Shown: positions 1 through 8,577 of the stretch, piece after piece | How positions within the stretch are numbered: position 1 is the stretch's first letter | Layout of the letters: every line of letters starts with the position of its first letter | DNA from: JANYHF01 sp963732765 | GTDB lineage: Bacteria > Pseudomonadota > Alphaproteobacteria > Rhizobiales > Hyphomicrobiaceae | NCBI GenBank assembly: GCA_963732765.1 | Contig: CAVTAS010000010.1 | Location: 124,001 to 188,000 of the forward strand | Direction: 5' to 3' | DNA: 64,000 nucleotides | The notes under the pieces: generated by a model | Databases searched by the model: none | The model's input: the letters and a program-made list of their open reading frames with translations, nothing else | What the model was told of the DNA's origin: nothing | Position numbers and translations under genes: made by a program

Positions 1-459
1 GAAAACGGCAAGCTGCCAATTCGCATGAAGACCGGCGTCGGCAAAAGACAGTCGACACTGCTCGGGGCCAAGGAACGGCTCATCGTCGATGCGGGTCGAT
101 GGCAACCGACAGTACCCCATCTAGTCCAATCAGTTGCTCCGTCCTGCCACTCCGCACATGTGATCGTCCTCACTGACCGGAGAGAGCACTATGACAGCCC
201 CGCTGTTTTGCAGCCAAGTCTGGAATTTGCCGAGCCACCCCAAACGAGTTGCCGGGGACCACCCGCGTCCGGACGTCGACCATTTGTCCCGGCACGGGAT
301 CAAGTGGGGCGACACATCGATAATGTTGTGTCCGACAATTTCAGCGACCCGGTTCCAGTTGGGGTTGCCGAGCTGGACGTCATCGAGGCGTTTCTGGGTG
401 ACGTGTTATCCGATGTGTTGACAGCCGCCAGTGCCGCCAAAGTTCGTCGAAGGGCCTGA
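1..459 (+). CDS. Unrecognised open frame at left edge, possibly truncated
   Basis: The frame is open from the window edge to a TGA ending at 459; the first ATG is at 25. The protein (144 residues from that ATG) matches no family I recognise. Its last 40 residues (acidic, then an Ala/Arg-rich tail) look more protein-like than the rest. It lies just upstream of, and in the same direction as, the serine recombinase, where small accessory genes of integrated elements often sit. It may equally be a chance frame in GC-rich DNA. Confidence 0.2.
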   Translation, partial: ENGKLPIRMKTGVGKRQSTLLGAKERLIVDAGRWQPTVPHLVQSVAPSCHSAHVIVLTDRREHYDSPAVLQPSLEFAEPPQTSCRGPPASGRRPFVPARDQVGRHIDNVVSDNFSDPVPVGVAELDVIEAFLGDVLSDVLTAASAAKVRRRA

Positions 460-553
460 GCAATGGCAGGTATCACCACTGCGCACTTGCTCTGGCCAAA
501 GTCGCTTCTACAATCAGGAGGTACAATCGAAACCAGGACCGGAGTACCGCGAC

Positions 554-2244
554 ATGACCGCACTTGAAACTCGTCGCGGCGCCTCCGAACCGAACCGCAG
601 CACGTCGGTCGCCTCGGCCTTGCGCGCCGCCATCTATCTGCGCGTGTCGACCGGCCGCCAGGCCGAACACGACCTGTCGATCCCGGACCAGAAAGCGCAA
701 ACCGTCGCATGGGTCAGGCAGCGCGGTTGGAGCGTCGTGGCTGAATATGTCGAACCGGGAGCCTCAGCCACCGACGACAAACGCCCGCAGTTTCAGCGCA
801 TGATTGAGCGCGCCTGCGACGGCGAGAATTCGTTCGACATCATCGTCGTGCATTCCCTATCGCGCTTCTTTCGTGATGCGTTTGGGCTTGAGTTCTACCT
901 CCGCAAGCTTGCCAAACATGGCGTCAAGCTAGTTTCGATCACTCAAGAGCTGGGCGATGATCCGGCGCAAAACATGATGCGACAAGTGATTGCGCTGTTC
1001 GACGAATATCAGTCCAAGGAGAATGCCAAGCACGTGCTGCGCGCGATGAAGGAGAACACGCGCCAGGGATTTCTGGAACGGCTCGCGTCCGCCGGTTGGC
1101 TACACGATCGTCGAAGCGGAACGGCGGGGCACACGGGCAAGAAGAAGCTCGCGATTGATCCCATAGAGGCCGAGACGGTTCGCCTTGTCTTTCGATTGTT
1201 CATGGAAGGCGACCAAGGTTCCGGGCCGAAAGGAGTGAAAGCAATTGCCAGCTGGCTGAACGAACACGGCCACCGCACACGCAATGGCGGACTGTGGGGC
1301 CTGGGCCGCGTTCACGAGCTTCTGACTAACCCCGTCTATGGCGGCCGCCAACGCTTCAATCGGATGGACTCTAGAACACGCCGGCTCAAATCCGAGGCCG
1401 AACACGTCTATTGTGATGCCGCTGAGATCATCAGTCCGGCAAGTTTCGACGCGGTACAGCGTAGGCTCAAATCCCGCAACCCGAAGGTGACACCGCCGAG
1501 AACTGTAAGCGGTCCGATCCTGTTAACCGGGCTGGCGATCTGCGCAACGTGCGGCGGCGGAATGACTTTGCGGGCTGGTACGTCACGAACCGGGCAGGTC
1601 TACCGCTACTACTCATGCGTCACCGCCATGAAAAATGGCAAGACCGCATGCGTTGGACGGTCAATCCGTATGGACAAGCTCGATACGTTGGTGATGCAGC
1701 ATCTGGCCGATCGCCTGCTTGATCCGCAACGCCTTGTAGAAATGTTGTCGACACTGGCAGGACGCCGCGCGCAAAAGCAGGCTTCAGTTGACAAGCGCAT
1801 CACTGCGCTTGCGCGCGAAGCCGAGAACGCCGAGGAGCGGTTGCGGCGGCTGACAAACTCGTCGAGGACGGCCACGCCGAGTTGGACGACATCCTCAAGG
1901 ATCGGACTTGTCATTGAAAGCAGGTCGGAACGCAGGCATTGGCAGCGCTCGACCGAGCCAGTTCAGCAACCAGCCCGGCAGAAGACCTCACGCCGTTGGC
2001 GGTCGATCGCTTCGCCCAGTCGATGCGCGAGCGGTTAACCGGCGGCGACATCCCGTTTCGCAAAGCCTATATCAACTCGATCGTCGACCGGATCGAGGTT
2101 GACGACCACACCGTGCGCATCATGGGGCGAAAAGACGTGCTGGAACAGGCAGTTATAGCCAACGACCGTACGCAACCCGTGGTTCACAGTTTTGTACCGA
2201 ATTGGCGACCCCGGCAGGATTTGAACCTGCGACCCTCGGTTTAG
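554..2244 (+). pseudogene. Large serine recombinase (resolvase/invertase type), frameshifted
   Basis: This is a site-specific DNA recombinase of the large serine family. From the ATG at 554, an N-terminal resolvase domain (about residues 25-170) contains the motif YLRVSTGRQ with the presumed nucleophile Ser32, followed by a 'recombinase' DNA-binding domain (about 185-290). A zinc ribbon follows, with paired cysteines in CATCGGG and YYSC...AC (about 330-365), then a coiled coil. The reading frame breaks three times: near 1850, near 1908 and near 1935. Continuing through the shifts, the C-terminus ends at 2244, inside the tRNA-Arg on the other strand. I chose 554 because homology begins soon after it; the frame is open further upstream. 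Probably inactive as written, unless the indels are sequencing errors. Confidence 0.85.
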
Positions 2245-2279
2245 GAAACCGATGCTCTATCCAGCTGAGCTACGGGGTC
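2203..2279 (-). tRNA. tRNA-Arg (anticodon CCT)
   Basis: The reverse strand folds into a complete 77-nt tRNA: acceptor GACCCCG/CGGGGTC, D stem GCTC/GAGC, anticodon stem TCGGT/ACCGA around the loop TTCCTAA, and T stem GCAGG/CCTGC around TTCAAAT. A G discriminator and encoded CCA follow. Anticodon CCT reads AGG. The 3' end faces the serine recombinase, whose frame reads through the tRNA 3' half. tRNA 3' ends are common attachment sites for integrated elements, so this may be the attachment boundary. Confidence 0.96.
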
Positions 2280-2346
2280 TTTGGCCAACCCGGCGATCTT
2301 GCCAGCATTGCCAGCGGCTCGCAAGGCTGGCCTGTTGCGACCGTTG

Positions 2347-3291
2347 TCATGGCTTGGGTCGCGGGTTTTCCAGCGGCGGCAGTGACTTGAGGTATTCTGC
2401 GATCGCTAGGCGGTCGGCCACCGGCAGCCGCGCGATATTCTCCTGTACCGCCACCATCGAGCCGCCGACGCTATCGCCAGCCGGCGTGAAGCCGGTGCCG
2501 AGATAGCCGGCGATGTCCTGCTTGGACCAATCGGCGAGACCGCTCTTGGATTGCGTGATATTCGGGATCCACCCCTTACCCTCCGGGTTCGGGCCGCCGG
2601 CCAGCCGGAGGCCATTGAGTGGACCGCCCAAGACATCGCGCGGCGTGTGGCACTCGCCGCAATGGCCCGCGCCTGTCACCAGATAGGCGCCGCGGTTCCA
2701 TTCCGGGCTCTGCTTGGGATCGGCGGCAAACGCCTTGCCATCCAAATTGAGCAGCTTCCAGCCGCCCAGCACGCGCCGCCACTGGAATGGCAACGGCAGC
2801 TCGTGGGGCGGCGCCTCACCCGCAACTTCCGGCAGCGTGGCGAGATAGGCGCGCAGATCCAGCACATCCGCGGTGGTCATGCGCTGGTAAGAGCCATAGG
2901 GAAAGGAGGGATAGAGGTGTTCGCCCGACGGCCCGATGCCGCGCGTCATGGCGTCCACGAACTGCAGGTCGGTCCAGGCGCCGATGCCGTCGGTCTTGTG
3001 GCTGGAGATGTTGGGCACGTTGAAGGTGCCGAACGGCGTCTTCAGGCAGCGTCCGCCGCTGAGGCTGGCATGATCGGTATAGCGCGGATTATCGCATTTG
3101 CCGTCGTCGGGTTTGGCGTGGCAGGACGCGCAACCGCCGGCTGCGAACAGCAGTTCGCCGTTCTTGAGGTTGGCCTGATGGCCCTTGGGCAGTGCGGCCG
3201 CTTCGATGGGGCGGGGCGCGGTGAGTAGCCAGAACAGGGGAATGCCGACCATCAGCGCCAATGCGCCGAACGCTAACAGACGTCGCATCAT
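2347..3291 (-). CDS. Diheme c-type cytochrome, membrane-anchored
   Basis: Exported electron-transfer protein with two heme-attachment sites, CASCH (about residues 54-58) and CGECH (about 210). It resembles the diheme cytochromes that accompany periplasmic alcohol or aldehyde dehydrogenases. Residues 5-24 form one hydrophobic segment (uncleaved anchor or signal). The start at 3291 is preferred because AGGAG lies nine bases upstream; in-frame ATGs at 3300 and 3324 also exist. Length (314 residues) suits two cytochrome c domains. No dehydrogenase partner is adjacent, so the electron donor is unknown. It is divergent from the ThDP enzyme across about 100 bp. Confidence 0.85.
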   Translation of the reverse strand: MMRRLLAFGALALMVGIPLFWLLTAPRPIEAAALPKGHQANLKNGELLFAAGGCASCHAKPDDGKCDNPRYTDHASLSGGRCLKTPFGTFNVPNISSHKTDGIGAWTDLQFVDAMTRGIGPSGEHLYPSFPYGSYQRMTTADVLDLRAYLATLPEVAGEAPPHELPLPFQWRRVLGGWKLLNLDGKAFAADPKQSPEWNRGAYLVTGAGHCGECHTPRDVLGGPLNGLRLAGGPNPEGKGWIPNITQSKSGLADWSKQDIAGYLGTGFTPAGDSVGGSMVAVQENIARLPVADRLAIAEYLKSLPPLENPRPKP

Positions 3292-3391
3292 CGCTGCCAT
3301 CTCCTGCTGCCGATCCGTGGCCATAGCCGCCGCTATGCTATAGACGCAAGATAACGATTGTTTGTCCCGCCGTCACTTTCCGGAGACGTTC

Positions 3392-5056
3392 ATGCGCCAT
3401 GCCGGCCGCGTTCTCATCGAACAGCTCGAAGCCGAGGGCGTCGATACCGTGTTCTGCGTGCCGGGGGAGAGCTATCTCGCCGCGCTCGACGGGCTCTACG
3501 ACAGCAACCGCATCCGCACCGTGGTATGCCGCCAGGAGGGGGGCGCAGCCATGATGGCGGACGGGCACGCGCGCATGACCGGCAAACCGGGCGTCGCGTT
3601 CGTCACACGCGGCCCTGGCGCTGCCAACGCTGCGATCGGCATCCACATCGCGCAGCAGGATTCCATCCCGCTGGTCATGTTCGTCGGCCTGCCGGGGCGC
3701 GACATGGTGGACCGCGAGGCGTTCCAGGAGTTTGACTTGCGCGCGGTCTTCGGCTCGCTGGCCAAATGGGCCGAGGTGGTGAACGATGCCGCGCGGTTGC
3801 CCGAATATGTCAGCCGGGCGTTTCACATCGCGGCCTCGGGGCGTCCGGGGCCAGTGGTGCTGGGCCTGCCCGAGGACATGCTGGCGTCTGCCTGCGATGC
3901 GCCTGCGGTGCGCGCAAGCCGGCCGGCCGAGCCCGCGCCCACGCCCGCCAACATGGACGAACTGGCAGAACTGCTGCAGGGCGCGGCGCGACCGCTCGCC
4001 ATCGTCGGCGGGCCGGGCTGGAGCCGCGCCACCCAACTGCGTTTCGAGGAGATCGCACGCAAGCTCGATCTGCCGGTCGCCGCCGCCTTCCGCTGCCAGG
4101 ATTACTTCGACAACCGCCATCCCTGCTATGCGGGCCATGCCGGGATCGGCATCGATGGCGCGCTGGCCGAGGCGATCAAATCAGCCGACATGCTGCTGGT
4201 GATCGGCGCGCGGCTCGGAGAAATGACCACCAGCGGCTATACGCTGGTCGCGATCCCCGAGCCCGAACAGAAGCTCATCCACGTCCATCCGTCAGCGGAC
4301 GAACTGGGCCGGGTCTACCGCGCCGAGCTGCCGGTCTGTTCAAGCGCGGGCGCCTTCGTGGAAGCGCTGGGCGGGCGCATCGTCAAGCGTAATCCGGCGT
4401 GGGCGGAGCGAACGGCTGGCCTGCATGCCGCATACCAGACCTTCATCCGCCCCCTGCCGACGCCGGGCGATCTGAAGATGGAACTGGTGATCGCCAACCT
4501 CGAGGACATGCTGCCGGACGACGCCATCATCGCCAACGGGGCGGGCAACTACGCTGCCTTCACCAATCGCTACTACCTCTACAAGCAGTTCCGCACGCAG
4601 CTTGGCCCCACCTGCGGCGCAATGGGCTACGGCCTGCCGGCGGCCATCGCGGCCAAATTGGCGCATCCCGAGCGGACTGTTGTGGCGATGGCCGGCGACG
4701 GTTGTTTCCTCATGAACGGCCAGGAGCTGGCCACGGCGGTGCAATACGGCGCCAACGTCATTATCCTGGTCGCCAACAACGGCATGTACGGCACCATCCG
4801 CATGCACCAGGAACGCGAATACCCCGGCCGCGTGATGGCGACGTCGCTGGTCAACCCGGATTTCGCCGCGCTGGCGCGCAGCTACGGCGCGTTCGGCGAG
4901 ACGGTGACGGATACCGAGCAATTCCGCGGTGCGTTCGCGCGGGCGGTGGACTCAGGGCGGCCGGCGCTGCTCGATCTGAAGCTCGATCCGGAGGCGCTGT
5001 CGCCGAAGGCGACGCTGGCGCAGGTGCGGGCGGCGGGGGAGCGGGCGCGGGGGTAG
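3392..5056 (+). CDS. Thiamine-diphosphate-dependent enzyme, acetolactate synthase-like
   Basis: A 554-residue ThDP enzyme with the full three-domain layout of the acetolactate synthase/benzoylformate decarboxylase superfamily. The catalytic glutamate is in CRQEGGAAMMADG (Glu about 49). The ThDP/Mg motif starts at GDG (about 434) and ends at the NN pair about 27 residues later. The start at 3392 is an ATG preceded by CGGAG; the frame also opens at an upstream TTG. No regulatory small subunit (ilvN) is adjacent, so this is more likely a stand-alone 2-oxoacid-processing enzyme than the biosynthetic IlvB. The substrate cannot be read from the sequence. Confidence 0.85.
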   Translation: MRHAGRVLIEQLEAEGVDTVFCVPGESYLAALDGLYDSNRIRTVVCRQEGGAAMMADGHARMTGKPGVAFVTRGPGAANAAIGIHIAQQDSIPLVMFVGLPGRDMVDREAFQEFDLRAVFGSLAKWAEVVNDAARLPEYVSRAFHIAASGRPGPVVLGLPEDMLASACDAPAVRASRPAEPAPTPANMDELAELLQGAARPLAIVGGPGWSRATQLRFEEIARKLDLPVAAAFRCQDYFDNRHPCYAGHAGIGIDGALAEAIKSADMLLVIGARLGEMTTSGYTLVAIPEPEQKLIHVHPSADELGRVYRAELPVCSSAGAFVEALGGRIVKRNPAWAERTAGLHAAYQTFIRPLPTPGDLKMELVIANLEDMLPDDAIIANGAGNYAAFTNRYYLYKQFRTQLGPTCGAMGYGLPAAIAAKLAHPERTVVAMAGDGCFLMNGQELATAVQYGANVIILVANNGMYGTIRMHQEREYPGRVMATSLVNPDFAALARSYGAFGETVTDTEQFRGAFARAVDSGRPALLDLKLDPEALSPKATLAQVRAAGERARG

Positions 5057-5080
5057 GGTGTGCAGGGGCGCCGGATGGCG

Positions 5081-5434
5081 TCAGACCTCAGGCGGGATGT
5101 GGCGGGCGAGATCCATGGCGTCGTGCAAAATCCGCAGGACCTCGATCAACTCGCCACCAGTTGGATCGGAGACGACCCGGAACATGATGAAATGCCGACC
5201 GCGCCGGCCCCGCCGCGCCACGTGCAGGCTGCGCAGGCCAGGGCGGATCTCGTCGCGCGCAACGCTTCCCTGAACATTCGGACCATCGTGAAGCGCAGCG
5301 ATGGCGCTGATTAGTGTTTCCCTGTAAGTGCCGGCTTGCTGTGTCCCGAAGGTGTCGCGCGTGGCCATGAGGATGCGTGCGAAATCCGCCTCGGCCATTT
5401 CGCCAAGCCGCACCTGCCAGGCCGAGACGCTCAA
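5081..5434 (-). CDS. parE: RelE/ParE-family toxin
   Basis: A 117-residue toxin of the ParE/RelE fold, the second gene of a toxin-antitoxin pair. The N-terminus (SAWQVRLGEMAEADFARI) and the later region with RPGLRSLHV and ILHDAMD match the family pattern; ParE members poison DNA gyrase. Translation probably begins at a TTG at 5434 that overlaps the parD stop codon by four bases, implying coupling; an in-frame ATG at 5398 would cut into the conserved N-terminus. Plausible chromosomal stability or stress module. Confidence 0.85.
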   Translation of the reverse strand: MSVSAWQVRLGEMAEADFARILMATRDTFGTQQAGTYRETLISAIAALHDGPNVQGSVARDEIRPGLRSLHVARRGRRGRHFIMFRVVSDPTGGELIEVLRILHDAMDLARHIPPEV

Positions 5435-5721
5435 GCAGCCCCCGCATCGCCAAGCGCTTTGTCGGCAACCTTGTTCAAATGAGCGATCAACGACGAGGTG
5501 TCGGCAAACTGCTTGAACTCGCCGCGCTCGACAGCGGCAGTACCAAGATCGGCAGCGGTGCGAAGGGCTTCGAGTTTGGTGGCCTCGTCAACTTCGCGGT
5601 TCTCCACTAGACGCAGGCCTTCGCGCACGATCTCGCTGGCGTTCTGGTAGCGCCCGCTTTGCACCAGCGCATCGATCAGCGCCTCCTGCCGATCCGTCAG
5701 GACGACATTTCGTGTTGGCAT
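5431..5721 (-). CDS. parD: ParD-type antitoxin
   Basis: A 96-residue antitoxin with an N-terminal ribbon-helix-helix DNA-binding region (NVVLTDRQEALIDALVQSG, then NASEIVREGLRL) and a C-terminal segment that would wrap the toxin. The ATG at 5721 has a strong GGAGG about six bases upstream; the frame is open to 5928, but that extension lies across the promoter. It is translationally coupled to parE. The upstream palindromes fit autorepression by the ParD or ParDE complex. Confidence 0.88.
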   Translation of the reverse strand: MPTRNVVLTDRQEALIDALVQSGRYQNASEIVREGLRLVENREVDEATKLEALRTAADLGTAAVERGEFKQFADTSSLIAHLNKVADKALGDAGAA

Positions 5722-5743
5722 CAAAGACCTCCGGTTCGGCGTC

Positions 5744-5773
5744 ATCATAACACGTGTTGGCATACTATGCCAA
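5744..5773 (-). promoter_or_regulatory. parDE promoter with two overlapping palindromic operators
   Basis: On the minus strand a -35 TTGGCA (5768-5773) and a -10 TATGAT (5744-5749) are separated by 18 bases. Two palindromes cover it: TTGGCATA-C-TATGCCAA (5757-5773, perfect 8-bp arms) over the -35, and AACACGTGTT (5749-5758) touching the -10. This geometry is what ribbon-helix-helix autoregulation needs. Binding by ParD is inferred. Confidence 0.7.
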
Positions 5774-5803
5774 TGCCTGCAAACCGAAGCATTACACCGC
5801 AGG

Positions 5804-6352
5804 TCAGGCAAGCGCGCGCCTCTTTGCGATCTCCCGATAGAGCGCTGCGGGACTGACGCCGATGTCAGATGCCAGTGTGCCCCATTGTCCTTTTGGCGGC
5901 ATGGCGCCGTGCCATGACAGCCAGGCATCGAACCTGGACGAGACTGTCTTCATCGAGATGATTTCGCAGTGCAGCCGGGTGCGCTGGACCTCCTGGGCGA
6001 GGTGACGGGCCCAGATCAGCGAGAACGCGCTATCTGTTTCGAGCTTCCTCGTCAGCTCGCCACGCGGGATGACCCGAACCACCGCGTCCTCGGTGGCGAC
6101 CGCCGCGCAATGATAGCGATCCGCGAAGAGCGAGGCCTCCGCCAACATGGCCCCGGCAGCGGCGCGCTGAAGTATCAAGGCAACACCGCCGACATTGTGC
6201 CTGGCAAGCTGCACGACGCCGGACTGGACAAGGTGCATCGACCGGATTGGATCGCCGAGGTGAAACAGGGTTGCGCCCGCGCAGACCTCGCGACGCCGAC
6301 CTCGAAGGCCCTCCAGTGCTTTGGTCAATTCGGACGGCATGATCGCTATCAT
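5804..6352 (-). CDS. Crp/Fnr-family transcriptional regulator, short form
   Basis: A 182-residue protein with a cyclic-nucleotide-binding-type beta barrel (about residues 10-115, including GATLFHLGDP and an SGVVQL strand), a dimerisation helix and a reduced C-terminal helix-turn-helix (TLASDIGVSPAALYREIAKR). Usual family length is about 220-240, so the winged part is shortened and the protein ends right after the recognition helix. No N-terminal FNR cysteine cluster is seen. It is divergent from the His-rich exported protein at 6403 and may control it. Alternative ATG at 6340. Confidence 0.8.
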   Translation of the reverse strand: MIAIMPSELTKALEGLRGRRREVCAGATLFHLGDPIRSMHLVQSGVVQLARHNVGGVALILQRAAAGAMLAEASLFADRYHCAAVATEDAVVRVIPRGELTRKLETDSAFSLIWARHLAQEVQRTRLHCEIISMKTVSSRFDAWLSWHGAMPPKGQWGTLASDIGVSPAALYREIAKRRALA

Positions 6353-6402
6353 ATGGCCGGCCTACGAGCCGTGGCAAGGGTTGTGCTTTAAGGAGACCCG
6401 CC

Positions 6403-6969
6403 ATGTTGCGATCCATTGCCACGATCTTGCTGCTGCTGCCCGCCGTCGCTCATGCCCAGTCCGCTCCCAAGGATGGTTCGGCCCATCCCATGGGGATGGA
6501 GAACCCGGCGATGAGCGGGGTGGGCGGCCCGACGCAACCCGGCCAAGCCGCGTTTGCCGCGATTCAGGAAATCGTCGAGATCCTCGAGGCTGATCCGGCC
6601 ACGGATTGGTCGAAGATCAACATCTATGCACTGCGTGAGCATCTCATTGATATGGAGAACGTTACGCTTCGTGCCGTCGCCACGTCCGAGCCGATCGACG
6701 GCGGGATGCGGTTCACGGTCGTTAGCCAAGGTGACGTGCAAGGCTCGATCCGCCGCATGGTGTCGGCACATGCGGCAGCCATGAGGCCAACGGCAGATTG
6801 GCGCTATTCATCGCAAGAGATCGATGGAGGCGCCGTGCTTACGGTCTTGGCCCCACCGTCCGATCTAGTGAAGCTCAAGGCGCTTGGTTTCATGGGCTTA
6901 ATGACGACCGGCATGCACCATCAAGCACATCATCTCATGATTGCGCGAGGCCATCACCCGCACCATTAG
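6403..6969 (+). CDS. Exported His-rich protein of unknown function
   Basis: A 188-residue protein with a clear signal peptide (MLRSIATILLLLPAVAHAQ, cleavage after AHA). The N-terminal mature part carries Met/His/Gly residues, and the C-terminus ends in a histidine- and methionine-rich stretch (GMHHQAHHLMIARGHHPHH), suggestive of metal (Cu, Ni or Zn) binding. The ATG has AAGGAGA just upstream. No family is recognised with certainty. It is divergent from the Crp/Fnr gene across only 50 bp, so the two probably share a control region. Confidence 0.7.
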   Translation: MLRSIATILLLLPAVAHAQSAPKDGSAHPMGMENPAMSGVGGPTQPGQAAFAAIQEIVEILEADPATDWSKINIYALREHLIDMENVTLRAVATSEPIDGGMRFTVVSQGDVQGSIRRMVSAHAAAMRPTADWRYSSQEIDGGAVLTVLAPPSDLVKLKALGFMGLMTTGMHHQAHHLMIARGHHPHH

Positions 6970-7044
6970 GCGGGTCTTGGCGGCCGAACCGCAGGCAAAC
7001 AGACGAAGCGCGTGGCTTTATCGCTGCCGGAGCACGCGCCCACC

Positions 7045-8271
7045 CTACCCCAGCAACTGCTTCGCCCCCACGGCCGGGTCGGCCAGCCGTGCCGCTTCCA
7101 CCACCTTCCCGCTTTCGATCAACCGCCTTCCGGCCATGTAGTCCTTGCTGGCGTTGACGGCTTCCACGCCCGTCAGCTGGTCGCCGCGCATACGCCAGAC
7201 CGTCAGCTGCCTGGCGTCGGGATAGTGCCGGACTACCGTCGCATCGTCGGCCGCCGGAACGCCGGCCATCTGCAGGCGCTCGTCGTACTGGTCGGACCAG
7301 AACCAGGGGACGGCGGTGTACGGTGTATCGTGGCCCGTCAGCGCCTTGGCTGCGGTCACGGCCTGGTCGACCGCGCCCTGCACGGATTCCAACCGCAAGC
7401 GCCCGCCGGTGAAGCGGCTGGGGTGATTGGCGCAGTCGCCGATGGCGTAGATGGCGGGATCGGAGGTGCGCATGAATTCGTCGACCACGATGCCGTTGTC
7501 GACGGTGAGGCCGGCGGCGGCGGCGATCTCGACATTGGGGATGGCGCCGATGCCCACCAGCACGATGTCGGCCGGGATCGGGTCGCCCTGGCCGACCGCA
7601 ACGGCCGCTACAGTGCCGGTTCCAAGCAGCTGCGTGACGCCAGTCGCCAGCCGTACATCCACGCCGTGCGCGCGGTGCACGCCCAGCATATGGGCCGATA
7701 GTTCCGGCGTCGCCACGCGGGCGAGCAGGCGCGGCATGGCCTCGATGACGGTGACGGTGGCGCCCAGCTTGGTCGCGGTGGCCGCTGCCTCCAGGCCGAC
7801 ATAGCCGCCGCCGATCACGGTGAGGCGCTTGCCCGGCTTGATCGCGCCCTGCAGGGCCAGCGCATCGTCGAGGCCGCGCAGGACGTAAACGCCGGCGAGG
7901 CCCGCTCCCGGGACCGGCAGCGGACGAGCGCGGGTGCCGGTGGCAAGCACCAGGGCGTCGAAGTCGAGCGCACGGCCATCGGAGAGGAGCAGGCGGCGGG
8001 CCATGCGGTCGATGGACTCGACGCGGGTGCCCAGGATCAGTTCGACGTGTTCCTTCTCGTAAGTCTCGCGCGGGCGCAGCGTGACATGCTCGATGCCCTC
8101 CTCGCCGGCCAGGAAGGCCTTGGACAGGGGCGGGCGCTGATAGGGCAGGTGCGGTTCGTCGCCGATGAGCCGGATGCCGCCAGTGTAGCCGTCCTGGCGC
8201 AGCGAGGCGACCAGCTGGCTCGCCGCCTGCCCGCCGCCGACGATGGTGATGTGTGTGGGTGTATGGGGCAT
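7045..8271 (-). CDS. Ferredoxin/rhodocoxin reductase-type FAD oxidoreductase
   Basis: A 408-residue NAD(P)H-dependent flavoprotein of the ferredoxin-reductase family (putidaredoxin, rhodocoxin or BphA4 type). It shows an N-terminal FAD site (IVGGGQAASQLV, about residues 8-19), a second dinucleotide site (VIGGGYVGLEAAATATKLG, about 155), a C-terminal AIGDCANHP FAD contact and a reductase C-terminal domain. The ATG at 8271 is chosen because the Rossmann strand follows at once. The usual partner would be a [2Fe-2S] ferredoxin and an oxygenase, but neither lies nearby. Confidence 0.88.
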   Translation of the reverse strand: MPHTPTHITIVGGGQAASQLVASLRQDGYTGGIRLIGDEPHLPYQRPPLSKAFLAGEEGIEHVTLRPRETYEKEHVELILGTRVESIDRMARRLLLSDGRALDFDALVLATGTRARPLPVPGAGLAGVYVLRGLDDALALQGAIKPGKRLTVIGGGYVGLEAAATATKLGATVTVIEAMPRLLARVATPELSAHMLGVHRAHGVDVRLATGVTQLLGTGTVAAVAVGQGDPIPADIVLVGIGAIPNVEIAAAAGLTVDNGIVVDEFMRTSDPAIYAIGDCANHPSRFTGGRLRLESVQGAVDQAVTAAKALTGHDTPYTAVPWFWSDQYDERLQMAGVPAADDATVVRHYPDARQLTVWRMRGDQLTGVEAVNASKDYMAGRRLIESGKVVEAARLADPAVGAKQLLG

Positions 8272-8292
8272 GACAATGATCCGCTTAGAACC

Positions 8293-8560
8293 CCTTCTCC
8301 CCCGCATTTTCGCGGGGGAGAAGGTGGCGCGTTTCAGCGCCGGATGAGGGGCAGCAACGAGTCCAAACGTGCGACCTGAGTCAGTCGCCGCAGGTGCGGA
8401 GCCAGCATCTGCCCCTCACCAGTCGCTGTTCCTTAAACGGGGACAGTTTACTTATATCGCCGATGACTCCACAAACCCTATTGCGAACTGCACTTGGCGA
8501 TATAAGTTAACTGTCCCCGTTTATCGGGCGACATCCTCTCCCCCAAAGTTGGGGGAGAGG
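8293..8560. repeat. Composite intergenic palindromic (REP-like) element
   Basis: The roughly 300-bp gap between the reductase and the dehalogenase is almost entirely made of inverted repeats. A perfect 13-bp hairpin lies at 8293-8305/8312-8324 (CCTTCTCCCCCGC). TGAGGGGCAG (8345-8354) pairs with CTGCCCCTCA (8409-8418). A long 28-bp palindrome is at 8434-8523 and a 12-bp hairpin at 8535-8546/8549-8560 (CCTCTCCCCCAA). The pattern resembles mosaic intergenic elements of Rhizobiales. No coding sequence is seen. Confidence 0.75.
8434..8523. repeat. 28-bp inverted repeat, GGGGACAG-type miniature element
   Basis: Arms 8434-8461 and 8496-8523 are reverse complements with one mismatch; each outer end reads TAAACGGGGACAGTT and each inner end ACTTATATCGCC. 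The 34-bp loop is unstructured. The low-GC arms contrast with the surrounding DNA. Repeats ending in 'AACGGGGACAG' are familiar from REP elements moved by REP-associated tyrosine transposases (RAYTs); no such transposase is in the window. Confidence 0.7.
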
Positions 8561-8577
8561 AGAAGTGCGCTCACGCG

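Noticed and set aside
1..550. DUF2924 or DUF3489 partner gene of the serine recombinase
   Set aside because: I looked for the characteristic motifs of these common neighbours in all frames and did not find them.
2551..3228. 225-residue plus-strand frame opposite the cytochrome gene
   Set aside because: The minus strand has two heme motifs and a signal segment; the plus-strand product has no such features.
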